Positions 7,910-16,864 of a DNA stretch of 64,000 nt are shown here, in pieces. The translations under genes were made by a program, and so were the position numbers. This DNA is from Pseudomonas sp. RIT288. GTDB lineage: Bacteria > Pseudomonadota > Gammaproteobacteria > Pseudomonadales > Pseudomonadaceae. The notes under the pieces were generated by a model. That model was not told the DNA's origin and ran no database searches. It was given only the letters and a program-made list of their open reading frames with translations. The stretch is from assembly GCF_000631985.1 (NCBI RefSeq), contig NZ_JFYN01000005.1:62001-126000 (forward strand), read 5' to 3'. How positions within the stretch are numbered: position 1 is the first letter of the stretch; every line of letters starts with the position of its first letter.

Positions 7910-8092
7910 CATAGATGCCAAGTGCCTACGCCAGAGGTCTAGGATGATGAGCAGTACTATCGAAGCATTAGCCGCACTGGTCGAGCTGCTAACGACAGAT
8001 CTTTTGTTGCGAACACCCGCTTCATAGAGCAGACCTACACACCAACTCAGAATTTTTCTCGGGACCTGACCATGAATTTTTATGATCGCCCC

Positions 8093-8111
8093 AAAAAAAG
8101 CCCTGGGGGCT
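8093..8111 (-). terminator. Rho-independent terminator on the minus strand, transcript unknown
   Basis: The minus strand forms AGCCC-CCA-GGGCT followed by seven T. No minus-strand gene lies upstream of it (cysZ is on the plus strand), so it may end a small RNA beginning in the 8112-8240 interval, where a second hairpin (ATTCG-TTAG-CGAAT) is visible. The remainder of 7910-8240 shows no gene. Confidence 0.45.
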
Positions 8112-8240
8112 GTAAACGATTCGCTAACGAATGAATCCCCTCAGGTCTTTGTTACAGTGAATGTCGATGGCTTTGCCGCGCTTTCACACCAGTTGCAAAG
8201 TCGGTAAGGTCGGCGCGTTTTCCCTTGCTCGGAGCACCTT

Positions 8241-8993
8241 ATGCCCGCCCCTGTTCTGTCCGGCCCGCAATACCTGCGCGAAGGCCTCAAACTGGTTCTC
8301 AGCCCCGGCCTGCGGCTGTTCGTGTTGCTGCCACTGGCGATCAACCTGGTGCTGTTCGTCGGATTGATCTATCTGGCCGGCCATCAGTTCAGCCTTTGGG
8401 TCGACAGCCTGATGCCGTCGCTGCCCGACTGGCTGAGTTTCCTCAGCTACATCCTCTGGCCGCTGTTCGTGGTGCTGGTGGCGCTGATGGTGTTCTTCAC
8501 TTTCACCATGCTCGCCAACGTGATCGCTGCGCCGTTCAACGGTTTCCTCGCGGAAAAAGTCGAAGTGGTGGTACGCGGCACCGATGATTTCCCGGCCTTC
8601 AGTTGGGGCGAACTGATCGCGATGATCCCGCGCACCCTCGCCCGGGAAATGCGCAAACTCGGCTACTTCCTGCCCCGGGCGATCGGCCTGTTCATCCTCT
8701 CGTTCATCCCGGTGGTAAACATCGTCGCCGCGCCGCTGTGGCTGTTGTTCGGTGTGTGGATGATGGCAATCCAGTACATCGACTACCCGGCGGACAACCA
8801 CAAACTGGGCTGGAACGAGATGCTCGCCTGGCTGCGCGAGAAGCGTTGGCAGAGCATGAGTTTTGGCGGGATTGTCTATCTGGTGCTGCTGATTCCGGTG
8901 GTCAATATCCTGATGATGCCGGCCGCCGTTGCGGGCGCGACCTTGTTCTGGGTACGTGAGCGCGGGGCGGAGAACCTCGTCACGCAGCGCTAG
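8241..8993 (+). CDS. cysZ: Sulfate transporter CysZ
   Basis: The 250-residue inner-membrane protein begins [20 protein letters not shown] and has several hydrophobic segments ([20 protein letters not shown]; a long one at about 75-105; two more after 145). It contains the conserved family stretch [25 protein letters not shown] and ends with a positively charged tail. CysZ imports sulfate for cysteine synthesis. It is consistent with the ATP sulfurylase genes further along, though not in an operon with them. GGAG lies at good spacing before the ATG. It is followed at short distance by a glycosyltransferase gene on the same strand. Confidence 0.93.
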   Translation: MPAPVLSGPQYLREGLKLVLSPGLRLFVLLPLAINLVLFVGLIYLAGHQFSLWVDSLMPSLPDWLSFLSYILWPLFVVLVALMVFFTFTMLANVIAAPFNGFLAEKVEVVVRGTDDFPAFSWGELIAMIPRTLAREMRKLGYFLPRAIGLFILSFIPVVNIVAAPLWLLFGVWMMAIQYIDYPADNHKLGWNEMLAWLREKRWQSMSFGGIVYLVLLIPVVNILMMPAAVAGATLFWVRERGAENLVTQR

Positions 8994-9071
8994 GCCGCTC
9001 ACAAACAGCCAGTCACAAATCAATCATCCGAACGTCACAAGCACGACATGGCCTCAGCCGACACTGAGGTC

Positions 9072-10247
9072 ATGACGACAGCTCTGCATATCACCCTGAT
9101 CAGTGAAACTTTCCCACCGGAAATCAACGGGGTGGCCAATACCCTTGGTCGCTTGTGCGATGGCTTGCGCGCGCGCGGGCATCAGGTGGAACTGGTGCGA
9201 CCGCGCCAGCCGGGGGATCCGCAGCGCGTCGAGGACGATGCCTTGCTGTTGTGTCGGGGCTGGCCGTTGCCGGGCTATCCCGGTCTGCAATGGGGCCAGT
9301 CGTCGATGCACAAACTGCTGCGGCGCTGGAAGCGTCATCGCCCGGACGTTTTGTACATCGCCACCGAAGGCCCGCTCGGTTTGTCGGCGTTGCGTGCGGC
9401 GCGACGCTTGGGGATCTCGGTGGTCAGCGGTTTTCACACCAATTTCCAGCAGTACACTCACCAGTACGGACTGAGTTTGCTGACGCGCTTGCTGACCCAT
9501 TATCTGCGTTGGTTTCACAATCGCTCGACGATGACCCTGGTCCCCAGTGTCAGTCAGCGCCTGGAACTGGAGCGTCGGCATTTCGACCGACTCGCCCTGC
9601 TCTCCCGAGGCGTGGACAGCCAGTTGTTTCACCCGGCCAAGCGCCTGAACGGCTTGCGTGAGCAATGGGGCCTGAGCGAGCAGGACATCGCGGTGATTCA
9701 CGTCGGCCGTCTGGCCCCGGAAAAGAACCTCGGCCTGCTCAAGCGCTGCTTCGACACCCTGTGCCGCACTTATCCGCAGCGCAAGCTGAAGCTGATCGTG
9801 GTCGGCGACGGACCGCAACGTGTGGCGCTGGAAAAGGACATTCAGCAAGCGATCTTCTGTGGTTCACAACGCGGCGAAGCGCTGGCGGCGCACTATGCGT
9901 CCGGCGATATTTTTCTGTTCCCGAGCATGACCGAAACCTTCGGCAACGTGGTGCTTGAGGCGCTGGCTTCAGGTCTGGGGGTGGTGGCTTACGATCAGGC
10001 TGCGGCGGCGCAACACATTCGCCATGGCTACAACGGCGTGTTGGCGATGCCGGGGGATGAGGAGGCGTTCTGCGATGCCGCGGCTTGGTTGCTGGAGGAG
10101 GATGAGACGCTACGTTGCGTGCGTCTGAATGCACGGCAGCATGCCAGTCGCCAGGGGTGGGCGGCGATCATCGAGCAGTTTGAAAAGCATTTGCGTGGGG
10201 CGTGTGTGCGGGAGCAGGTGTTGCCGAATGCGCAGACATTGCCCTAG
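9072..10247 (+). CDS. GT4-family glycosyltransferase
   Basis: A GT-B fold glycosyltransferase of about 391 residues: N-terminal acceptor domain with FPPEINGVANTLGRLCDGL, and C-terminal GT1 domain with HVGRLAPEKNL, VVGDGPQR and the E-x7-E motif in TETFGNVVLEALASG that binds the sugar nucleotide. It resembles MgtA/PimB-type mannosyl- or glucosyltransferases acting on lipids; the actual sugar and acceptor cannot be read. Start 9072 is preferred because relatives begin close to HITLISETFPP; an in-frame ATG at 9048 would add eight residues, and neither has a good SD. The gene follows cysZ and ends before a REP pair. Confidence 0.85.
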   Translation: MTTALHITLISETFPPEINGVANTLGRLCDGLRARGHQVELVRPRQPGDPQRVEDDALLLCRGWPLPGYPGLQWGQSSMHKLLRRWKRHRPDVLYIATEGPLGLSALRAARRLGISVVSGFHTNFQQYTHQYGLSLLTRLLTHYLRWFHNRSTMTLVPSVSQRLELERRHFDRLALLSRGVDSQLFHPAKRLNGLREQWGLSEQDIAVIHVGRLAPEKNLGLLKRCFDTLCRTYPQRKLKLIVVGDGPQRVALEKDIQQAIFCGSQRGEALAAHYASGDIFLFPSMTETFGNVVLEALASGLGVVAYDQAAAAQHIRHGYNGVLAMPGDEEAFCDAAAWLLEEDETLRCVRLNARQHASRQGWAAIIEQFEKHLRGACVREQVLPNAQTLP

Positions 10248-10270
10248 ATTTCCGCAGATTTTGAACCTGC

Positions 10271-10363
10271 CTTCGCGAGCAGGCTCGCTCCCACAAGGGT
10301 TCTCCAGTGAACACGGATTTTGTGAACCCAGAGAAACCTGTGGGAGCGAGCCTGCTCGCGAAG
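10271..10363. repeat. Paired REP elements
   Basis: Two inverted copies of a REP (CTTCGCGAGCAGGCTCGCTC and its complement) with a 40-base spacer separate convergent genes, and could act as a bidirectional terminator or transcript stabiliser. Confidence 0.85.
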
Positions 10364-10382
10364 GGGCCGGTAATGGCGACGC

Positions 10383-11486
10383 TTAAACCAGTGTCATCAA
10401 CGCCTCGCGGCTGAACGGCAGAATGTCCTGCTCACGCCCTTCGCGGACTTTCAGCGCCCAGTCCGGATCCACCAGCAGCGCACGACCCACTGCCACCAGA
10501 TCGAACTCGTCGTTGTTCAAACGCTCAAGCAGTTTCTCCAGGCTTGCCGGTTGCGCGACCTTGTCGGTGTTGACCATGAACTGCAGGAACTCGCCGTCCA
10601 GGCCGACGCTGCCTACGGTGATGGTCGGTTTGCCAGTCAGCTTGCGCGTCCAGCCGGCCAGGTTCAGCTCGGAACCGTCGAACTCAGGCTCCCAGAAACG
10701 CCGCGTCGAGCAGTGGAAAATATCCACACCGGCATCGGCCAGCGGCTTGAGGAATTCGTCCAGCGCCTCCGGGGTCTGCACCAGACGCGCAGTGTAATCC
10801 TGCTGTTTCCACTGCGAGAAACGGAAGATGATCGGGAAGCCTTCACCGACCGCAGCACGCACCGCTTGAATCAGCTCGATGGCGAAGCGCGAACGGTTGG
10901 CCAGGCTGCCACCGTATTCATCGCTGCGCTGGTTGCTGCCTTCCCAAAAGAACTGATCGATCAGGTAACCGTGGGCGCCGTGGATTTCCACGCCGTCCAT
11001 GCCGATGCTCTGCGCATCCTTCGCCGCCTGGGCAAATGCGGCGATGACGTCCTGAATATCCTGTTTGGTCATGCCGTGCACCACGACCTGGCCGTCCTTG
11101 AGTTTTTCCGTCGGACCGTAACCCGGCACGCTGGCGTCCGGCTCGGTGCCGATGCGGCGCACGCTGCCGACATGCCACAGTTGCGGAACAATCTTGCCGC
11201 CCTCGGCATGCACCGCGTCGACGACTTTCTTCCAGCCGGCCAACGGTGCTTCACCAAAGAACTGCGGCACGTTCGGGTAACCATTGGAGGCAACGTGGCC
11301 GACGGTGGTGCCTTCGGTGATGATCAGGCCAACGCCGGCCGCAGCGCGACGACGGTAATACTCGATCACTTTGGAGTTAGGTACACCACCCGGGGAAAAC
11401 GAGCGGGTCATCGGCGCCATGACCACACGGGTCGGCAGTTCAAGGGCACCGAGGTGGAACGGTTTGAACAGGGCTTGCACCGGCAT
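10383..11486 (-). CDS. NADH:flavin oxidoreductase, Old Yellow Enzyme family
   Basis: A 367-residue TIM-barrel flavoprotein: MAPMTRSFSPGG at the N-terminus, the active-site HGAHGYLIDQFF with the paired histidines that hold the enal/enone oxygen, then NQRSDEYGGS, HCSTRRFWEPEF and the FMN phosphate-binding C-terminus (TITVGSVGLD, DLVAVGRALLVDPDW). It is expected to reduce activated alkenes (alpha,beta-unsaturated carbonyls, nitro compounds) with NAD(P)H. Physiological substrate is unknown. It is monocistronic, bounded by repeats on both sides, and the nearest regulator-like gene is not adjacent. Confidence 0.9.
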   Translation of the reverse strand: MPVQALFKPFHLGALELPTRVVMAPMTRSFSPGGVPNSKVIEYYRRRAAAGVGLIITEGTTVGHVASNGYPNVPQFFGEAPLAGWKKVVDAVHAEGGKIVPQLWHVGSVRRIGTEPDASVPGYGPTEKLKDGQVVVHGMTKQDIQDVIAAFAQAAKDAQSIGMDGVEIHGAHGYLIDQFFWEGSNQRSDEYGGSLANRSRFAIELIQAVRAAVGEGFPIIFRFSQWKQQDYTARLVQTPEALDEFLKPLADAGVDIFHCSTRRFWEPEFDGSELNLAGWTRKLTGKPTITVGSVGLDGEFLQFMVNTDKVAQPASLEKLLERLNNDEFDLVAVGRALLVDPDWALKVREGREQDILPFSREALMTLV

Positions 11487-11585
11487 TGGAAGGCTCCACA
11501 GGGAATGACTTTATGACGGCGATAATATGGAGAGTTACAAGCCTTGAACAGCATTATTGATTTGGGTGATCAGGGATTAGAAACA

Positions 11586-11697
11586 AAAAGATCGTCCGAT
11601 CGCGGCCCGAGCCTCCGGCAGCTCCTACACGTCATCGAATTATCGAATGATTGTAGGAGCTGCCGCAGGCTCGGGCCGCGATCGGACGATCTTTTGA
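11586..11697. repeat. Long inverted REP pair
   Basis: Arms of about 45 bases (AAGATCGTCCGATCGCGGCC, then CGAGCC and GGCAGCTCCTACA) flank a short spacer with its own small repeat (ATCGAAT twice). This lies downstream of the glutathione peroxidase gene and may terminate it. Confidence 0.85.
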
Positions 11698-11707
11698 TCT
11701 TGCTGGT

Positions 11708-12190
11708 TCAGCTCAGCGCTTTTTCAATCGCGGCAATCACTGTCGGATCATCCGGCGCGGTGCGCGGCGAGAATCGCGCCAGCACCCGGCCGTCCTTGCC
11801 GAGCAGAAACTTCTCGAAGTTCCAGGTGATATCCCCGGGAAACTCCGCGCCCTCTCCCGCGAGCAAGCGGTAGAGCTGATGACGATCATGACCGTTGACT
11901 TCGAGTTTGCTCGACAACGGAAACGTCACGCCATAGTTCAGGCTGCAGAATTCCTGGATTTCCTGTTCGGTGCCTGGTTCCTGGCCAGCAAACTGGTTGC
12001 ACGGCAGGCCCAGCACACTGAAGCCCTTGCCCTTGAATTGCTGGTAGAGGTTTTCCAGTGCCGCGTACTGTGGGGTCAAGCCGCATTTGGAGGCGACGTT
12101 GACCACCAGCACGACTTGGCCCTTGAAAGGCGCCAGCGGTAGCTCCTGACCATTCAGGGCTGTCAACTTAAGGTCGTGAAAAGCACTCAT
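11708..12190 (-). CDS. Glutathione peroxidase (thiol peroxidase type)
   Basis: The 160-residue protein has the glutathione peroxidase signature: catalytic cysteine in VNVASKCGLTPQY, glutamine-containing LGLPCNQFAGQEPG, and the Trp-Asn pair in ITWNFEKFLLGKDG, completing the Cys-Gln-Trp-Asn tetrad. A second cysteine (CNQF) suits thioredoxin-dependent reduction of peroxides as in other bacterial members. It lacks a signal peptide, so it is cytoplasmic. The gene is followed by a large inverted repeat and preceded, on the same strand, by slyD, with a terminator between them. Confidence 0.93.
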   Translation of the reverse strand: MSAFHDLKLTALNGQELPLAPFKGQVVLVVNVASKCGLTPQYAALENLYQQFKGKGFSVLGLPCNQFAGQEPGTEQEIQEFCSLNYGVTFPLSSKLEVNGHDRHQLYRLLAGEGAEFPGDITWNFEKFLLGKDGRVLARFSPRTAPDDPTVIAAIEKALS

Positions 12191-12260
12191 GACGGACTCC
12201 AGATTCCCGTGTTCTACTCGAAACAGCCACTTGACGAGAGCGCCAAGGACAGCCGCGGAC

Positions 12261-12282
12261 TAAAAAGGCGCCCGCAGGCGCC
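12261..12282 (-). terminator. Terminator of slyD
   Basis: The minus strand forms AGGCGCC-TGCG-GGCGCCT followed by TTTT, about 30 bases after the slyD stop. Confidence 0.8.
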
Positions 12283-12312
12283 TCTCCAGTACTCGAAGCT
12301 TAGCGCAGAAAA

Positions 12313-12798
12313 TCAGTGGTGATGGCCACCTTCGCCATGGGCGTGGCCATGAGCGAGCTCTTCCTCGCTGGCGTCACGGATATCAACGACCTTCACTTCG
12401 AAGTTCAGGCGCTTACCGGCCAGTGGGTGGTTGCCGTCTACGGTGACGTCGTCGCCGTCCAGGTCACGGATGGTCACGATCTGCATCTGGCCGTCCGGCG
12501 CCGAAGCGTGGAATTGCATGCCGACTTCCAGCTCGTCAACGCCTTCGAACATGCTGCGGCTCAGGGTGCTGAGCAGATCAGGGTTGAATTCGCCGTAGGC
12601 ATCTTCCGGCTCAACGGAAACTTTCAGCTCGTCACCAACAGCTTTGCCTTCCAGAGCTTTTTCCAGGCCCGGGATGATGTTGCCTGCGCCTTGCAGGTAG
12701 ACCAGCGGAGCGCCGCCGGCGGAGCTGTCGATGACCTCACCAGCGTCGTTGGTCAGGGTATAGTCGATGGAGACAGCCTTATTGGCGGCGATCAGCAT
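12313..12798 (-). CDS. slyD: FKBP-type peptidyl-prolyl isomerase SlyD
   Basis: The 161-residue product starts MLIAANKAVSIDYTLTNDAG and has a split FKBP domain (SSAGGAPLVYLQGAGNIIPG, ALEGKAVGD, EPEDAYGEFN), an inserted-flap chaperone domain, and a histidine-rich tail (ELAHGHAHGEGGHHH) that binds nickel and other metals. SlyD is a cytoplasmic folding catalyst and metallochaperone. Start 12798 fits the family N-terminus; the frame extends upstream without conserved sequence. Its start codon overlaps by two bases, head to head, a possible start of the divergent DUF3565 gene. Confidence 0.95.
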   Translation of the reverse strand: MLIAANKAVSIDYTLTNDAGEVIDSSAGGAPLVYLQGAGNIIPGLEKALEGKAVGDELKVSVEPEDAYGEFNPDLLSTLSRSMFEGVDELEVGMQFHASAPDGQMQIVTIRDLDGDDVTVDGNHPLAGKRLNFEVKVVDIRDASEEELAHGHAHGEGGHHH

Positions 12799-13093
12799 GG
12801 GGCGAGACCTTTTGCAGAAGAATATAGAAAGGCCAAGTTTAGCGAAGCAATCGCGCGAAAGCGAACACAACCCGGACAAACGGGATTCGACGATCACCGG
12901 CTTCCATCAGGATGAAGACGGTCACTGGGTGGCCGAGCTTTCCTGTGGCCACACCCAGCACCTGCGTCACCAGCCGCCTTGGCAATCGCGGGCCTGGGTC
13001 CTGGACCCGGCGCAACGTATTGAAAAAATAGGCCAACCCTTTGCCTGCGGTTGGTGCGCACAAGGCTCGGTTAGCGATAACCTTGGCGACTGA
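12797..13093 (+). CDS. DUF3565 domain protein
   Basis: A product of about 98 residues with the block STITGFHQDEDGHWVAELSC, GHTQHLRHQPPW and ACGWC. The spaced cysteines and histidines (SCGH, RH, CGWC) look like a zinc-binding site. The family is DUF3565, uncharacterised. The start is uncertain: ATG 12797 is used, an in-frame ATG at 12767 is possible, and the conserved part begins only around residue 32. The gene is divergent from slyD and precedes pta by 60 bases. No function can be inferred beyond probable metal binding. Confidence 0.75.
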   Translation: MGRDLLQKNIERPSLAKQSRESEHNPDKRDSTITGFHQDEDGHWVAELSCGHTQHLRHQPPWQSRAWVLDPAQRIEKIGQPFACGWCAQGSVSDNLGD

Positions 13094-13153
13094 ATTGCGG
13101 TAGGCGGTCACGTATAGATCGCCACCATTGCCATGCACCCTTAGAGAATCCGC

Positions 13154-15253
13154 ATGCAAACTTTTTTTATCGCGCCCACCGATTTTGGCGTGGGTCTGAC
13201 CTCCATCAGCCTCGGGCTGGTGCGTACCCTGGAGCGGGCCGGACTGAAAGTCGGCTTCTTCAAACCGATTGCCCAGCCGCATCCGGGCGACACCGGCCCT
13301 GAGCGTTCCACTGAACTGGTGGCGCGCACCCACGGCCTGAAACCGCCGCAACCACTGGGTCTGGCCCACGTCGAGCGAATGCTCGGCGACGGTCAGCTCG
13401 ATGAGTTGCTCGAAGAAATCATCGCCTTGTATCAGCAAGCTGCCATCGGCAAAGACGTGCTGGTAGTCGAAGGCATGGTGCCGACCCGCAGCGCCAGTTA
13501 CGCCGCGCGGGTCAATTTGCACCTGGCGAAAAGCCTCGATGCCGAGGTGATTCTGGTCTCGGCGCCGGAGAATGAAGTGCTCGCCGAACTCTCCGGCCGC
13601 GTCGAATTGCAGGCGCAATTGTTCGGCGGCCCGAAAGACCCGAAAGTCCTCGGTGTGATCCTCAACAAGGTCAAGACCGACGAAAGCATGGACGCCTTCG
13701 CCACGCGCCTCAAAGAGCATTCGCCGTTGTTGCGCAGCGGTGATTTCCGTCTGCTCGGTTGCATTCCGTTCCAGCCCGAACTCAACGCACCGCGTACCCG
13801 CGACGTCGCCGACCTGATGGGCGCGCAGGTGCTCAACGCCGGCGATTACGAAACCCGGCGCATGACCAAAATCATTATTTGCGCACGCACCATGCGCAAC
13901 ACCGTCGAGCTGCTCAAGCCCGGCGTGTTGGTGGTGACCCCGGGCGACCGCGACGACATCATCCTCGCGGTCAGCCTCGCGGCGTTGAACGGCGTACCGC
14001 TGGCCGGGCTGTTGTTGACCAGCGACACCCTGCCCGATCCGCGCATCATGGACTTGTGCCGAGGCGCGTTGCAGGCCGGTCTGCCGGTGTTATCGGTGAG
14101 CACCGGCTCCTACGACACCGCCAACCTGCTCAATGGCCTGAACAAGGAAATCCCCATCGATGACCGCGAGCGCGCGGAGATCATCACTGACTTCGTCGCC
14201 AGCCATCTCGACGCCAAATGGCTGCATCAACGCTGCGGCACCCCGCGGGAAATGCGTCTGTCGCCAGCGGTGTTCCGCTATCAACTGATTCAACGGGCGC
14301 AGTCGGCGAACAAACGCATCGTCCTGCCCGAAGGCAGCGAGCCGCTCACCGTGCAAGCGGCGGCGATCTGCCAGGAGCGCGGCATTGCCCGTTGCGTGTT
14401 ACTGGCCAAACCCGAGGACGTCGAAGCCGTGGCCCGTGCGCAGGGCATCGAGTTGCCGCCGGGGCTGGAGATTCTCGATCCGGACCTGATCCGCGAGCGC
14501 TACATCGAGCCGATGGTCGCCCTGCGCAAAAGCAAAAGCCTCAACGCGCCGATGGCCGAACAGCAACTGGAAGACACCGTGGTGATCGGCACCATGATGC
14601 TCGCGCTGGATGAAGTCGACGGCCTGGTCTCGGGCGTGATCAACACCACCGCCAACACCATCCGCCCGGCCCTGCAGCTGATCAAGACCGCACCCGGCTG
14701 CACGCTGGTGTCGTCGGTGTTCTTCATGCTGTTCCCCGAAGAAGTGCTGGTCTATGGCGACTGCGTGATGAACCCGCACCCGAGCGCTGCCGAACTGGCG
14801 GAGATCGCCCTGCAAAGCGCGGATTCCGCAGCAGCATTCGGCATCACCCCGCGGGTGGCGATGATCAGTTACTCCAGCGGCGAATCGGCCACAGGCGAAG
14901 AAGTCGAGAAAGTCCGCGAAGCCACCCTGCTCGCCCACGAGCAACAGCACTCGCTGCTGATCGACGGCCCGCTGCAATACGACGCCGCTGCCAACGCAGA
15001 CGTCGCCCGGCAACTGGCGCCGAACAGCCAGGTGGCCGGTCGCGCCACGGTGTTCGTGTTCCCCGACCTGAACACCGGCAACACCACCCACAAAGCCGTG
15101 CAGCGCAGCGCCGACTGCGTCAGCCTCGGCCCGATGCTGCAAGGCCTGCGCAAACCGGTGAACGATCTGCCGCGCGGCGCGCAGGTCGACGACATCGTCT
15201 ACACCATCGCCCTGACCGCGATTCAAGCCGCCAACCGACCTATGGATGTGTAA
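13154..15253 (+). CDS. pta: Phosphate acetyltransferase (long form)
   Basis: The 699-residue enzyme has the long proteobacterial architecture: an N-terminal BioD-like P-loop fold domain (TDFGVGLTSISLGL), a central DRTGG domain around 215-330, and the C-terminal catalytic PTA domain (about 375-699; RIVLPEGSEPLTVQAAAIC, SGVINTTANTIRPALQLI, PDLNTGNTTHKAVQRSA). It interconverts acetyl-CoA and acetyl phosphate, which can also phosphorylate response regulators. The usual partner ackA is not in the window. The next gene starts immediately after its stop, implying co-translation. Confidence 0.95.
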   Translation: MQTFFIAPTDFGVGLTSISLGLVRTLERAGLKVGFFKPIAQPHPGDTGPERSTELVARTHGLKPPQPLGLAHVERMLGDGQLDELLEEIIALYQQAAIGKDVLVVEGMVPTRSASYAARVNLHLAKSLDAEVILVSAPENEVLAELSGRVELQAQLFGGPKDPKVLGVILNKVKTDESMDAFATRLKEHSPLLRSGDFRLLGCIPFQPELNAPRTRDVADLMGAQVLNAGDYETRRMTKIIICARTMRNTVELLKPGVLVVTPGDRDDIILAVSLAALNGVPLAGLLLTSDTLPDPRIMDLCRGALQAGLPVLSVSTGSYDTANLLNGLNKEIPIDDRERAEIITDFVASHLDAKWLHQRCGTPREMRLSPAVFRYQLIQRAQSANKRIVLPEGSEPLTVQAAAICQERGIARCVLLAKPEDVEAVARAQGIELPPGLEILDPDLIRERYIEPMVALRKSKSLNAPMAEQQLEDTVVIGTMMLALDEVDGLVSGVINTTANTIRPALQLIKTAPGCTLVSSVFFMLFPEEVLVYGDCVMNPHPSAAELAEIALQSADSAAAFGITPRVAMISYSSGESATGEEVEKVREATLLAHEQQHSLLIDGPLQYDAAANADVARQLAPNSQVAGRATVFVFPDLNTGNTTHKAVQRSADCVSLGPMLQGLRKPVNDLPRGAQVDDIVYTIALTAIQAANRPMDV

Positions 15254-16159
15254 ATGCTGGACTTCCTGCCCGCCCCGATTCGCGGCGTCATCGCCGCGCT
15301 GCTGTTGGCGCTCAATACGATTTTGCTGTGCTCGTTCCTGTTCTGCGTGGCGCTGATCAAAGTGCTGCCGTTCGACCTCGCACGCCGCGCCTCACTGTGG
15401 CTGATGAGCCACACCCACGAAGCCTGGATCAGCAACAACAAAGGCTGGATGAACCTGGTGCGCCGCACGCGCTGGCACATCAGCGGCCTGCAAGGTCTGG
15501 ACTACCAACACTCGTACCTGATCACCAGCAACCACCAGAGCTGGGTCGACATTCTGGTGCTGCAATACGTGCTCAACCGCCGGATCCAGCCGCTGAAATT
15601 CTTCCTCAAGCAAGAGCTGATCTGGGTCCCGGTGATCGGTCTGGCCTGGTGGGCGCTGGGCTTCCCGTTCATGAAGCGCTACTCCAAGGCGTACCTGGAA
15701 AAGCACCCGGAGAAGAAAGGCAAAGACCTGGAAACCACGCGCAAGACCTGCGCGAAATTCCGCAACAACCCGGTGGGGATTTTCAACTTCGTCGAAGGCA
15801 CACGCTTCACCGAAGGCAAGCACGCGCAGCAGCAGTCGCCGTTCAAATACCTGCTCAAACCCAAGGCGGGTGGCATCGCCTTCGTGCTGGACGCGATGGG
15901 TGAGCAACTGGAGTCGATCGTCAACGTGACCATTCACTACCCGGGCGGGCGTCCGGGTTTCTGGGATCTGCTGTGCGGCAACGTGCGCGACGTGGTGGTG
16001 CACTTTGAAGAACTGAAAATCCCGCCGGCCTTCATCGGCAAGAACTACGACCAGGACGGCGAATATCGCCTGCAATTCCAGGGCTGGATCAATCAGCTGT
16101 GGCAGGACAAGGATGCGCTGCTGGAACAGATGCACCGCGAATTCCCAGACAAACGCTAA
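15254..16159 (+). CDS. 1-acyl-glycerol-3-phosphate acyltransferase family protein (YihG-like)
   Basis: A 301-residue membrane-anchored PlsC-family acyltransferase. It has an N-terminal hydrophobic helix (RGVIAALLLALNTILLCSFL), the catalytic NHx4D motif in SNHQSWVD, the phosphate-binding FVEGTRFTEGK motif, and the family-typical FPFMKRYSK and KAGGIAFVLDAMG. It probably acylates lysophosphatidic acid or a related glycerolipid at the inner membrane; YihG-type enzymes have distinct fatty-acid preferences. The ATG abuts the pta stop (TAAATG). It ends just before a REP pair. Confidence 0.88.
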   Translation: MLDFLPAPIRGVIAALLLALNTILLCSFLFCVALIKVLPFDLARRASLWLMSHTHEAWISNNKGWMNLVRRTRWHISGLQGLDYQHSYLITSNHQSWVDILVLQYVLNRRIQPLKFFLKQELIWVPVIGLAWWALGFPFMKRYSKAYLEKHPEKKGKDLETTRKTCAKFRNNPVGIFNFVEGTRFTEGKHAQQQSPFKYLLKPKAGGIAFVLDAMGEQLESIVNVTIHYPGGRPGFWDLLCGNVRDVVVHFEELKIPPAFIGKNYDQDGEYRLQFQGWINQLWQDKDALLEQMHREFPDKR

Positions 16160-16163
16160 TCCC

Positions 16164-16253
16164 TGCAGGAGTGAGCCTGCTCGCGATAGCAGTGGATCAG
16201 CCCCTCCCAATGTTGAATGACACACCGCCATCGCGAGCAGGCTCACTCCTACA
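16164..16253. repeat. Paired REP elements
   Basis: Inverted copies of AGGAGTGAGCCTGCTCGCGA with a spacer of about 40 bases follow the acyltransferase gene. Confidence 0.8.
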
Positions 16254-16289
16254 ATTGGATCAAGTGTATCCAGTTGGAGATTGGTCGCT

Positions 16290-16366
16290 CGCAGGCCGCC
16301 TTCGCTGGCAAGCCAGCTCCCACAAAATCAAGATCAAAAGATCGCAGCCTTCGGCAGCTCCTACAG
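16290..16366. repeat. Two unpaired REP-like fragments
   Basis: A fragment of the GGCAAGCCAGCTCCCACA type is followed by one of the GATCGCAGCCTTCGGCAGCT type; neither has its inverted partner nearby. Confidence 0.6.
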
Positions 16367-16483
16367 GGAAGATAAGTACAACCCGCACGCGGCGCAGCCG
16401 CCCCACTCCAGGATGAGCGCAAGCTCGGCTGCAGCTCTTGATCTTGATCTTGACTCACAGGCGACATCGGAAGGCTGAGTGGA

Positions 16484-16745
16484 GGGATTGATCCGGGGGT
16501 GGGAGCGCAGCGACCGTTTGGCGAAGCCAAACACAGCGAGAGGAGGTGCAGCGAAGCAAACCGTAGGCGCTGCGCCCGGATCAATCCCGGAGCGAAGGGA
16601 CCCCGAGCCCCAGCGAGCGGGCCGAACGCAGGAGCAAGCCTTTTGGGTTACCTTTTCGGCGTTTGGAAAAGGTGACCCGCCGTAAGGGCGGAACCATAAT
16701 CAGCCGTTACCGCAGCAACGGATATACACCCAAAACCCCAGGAGC
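16484..16745. repeat. Composite intergenic inverted-repeat element
   Basis: Perfect 14-base inverted arms (GGGATTGATCCGGG at 16484-16497 and its complement at 16575-16588) enclose a seven-pair hairpin (GTTTGGC-GAA-GCCAAAC). A second inverted block follows at about 16645-16678 (GGGTTACCTTTTC and GAAAAGGTGACCC) with a conserved-looking tail. No protein is supported. The pattern resembles non-coding repeats dispersed in fluorescent Pseudomonas genomes; the rest of 16160-16808 shows only REP fragments. Confidence 0.65.
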
Positions 16746-16808
16746 ATGGTCGGCCCAAAGCCCGCCATCGCCGGCAGGCCAGCTCCCACACTTGACCGAA
16801 TCACCCCC

Positions 16809-16844
16809 AAAAAAAAGCCCGCCAATGATCACTCATCCGCGGGC
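16809..16844 (-). terminator. Terminator of cysD-cysNC
   Basis: The minus strand forms a GCGGGC/GCCCGC stem followed by eight T, about 20 bases beyond the cysNC stop. The A-run on the other side makes it potentially bidirectional. Confidence 0.85.
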
Positions 16845-16864
16845 CTTTCATTTCCGGCTAACGC

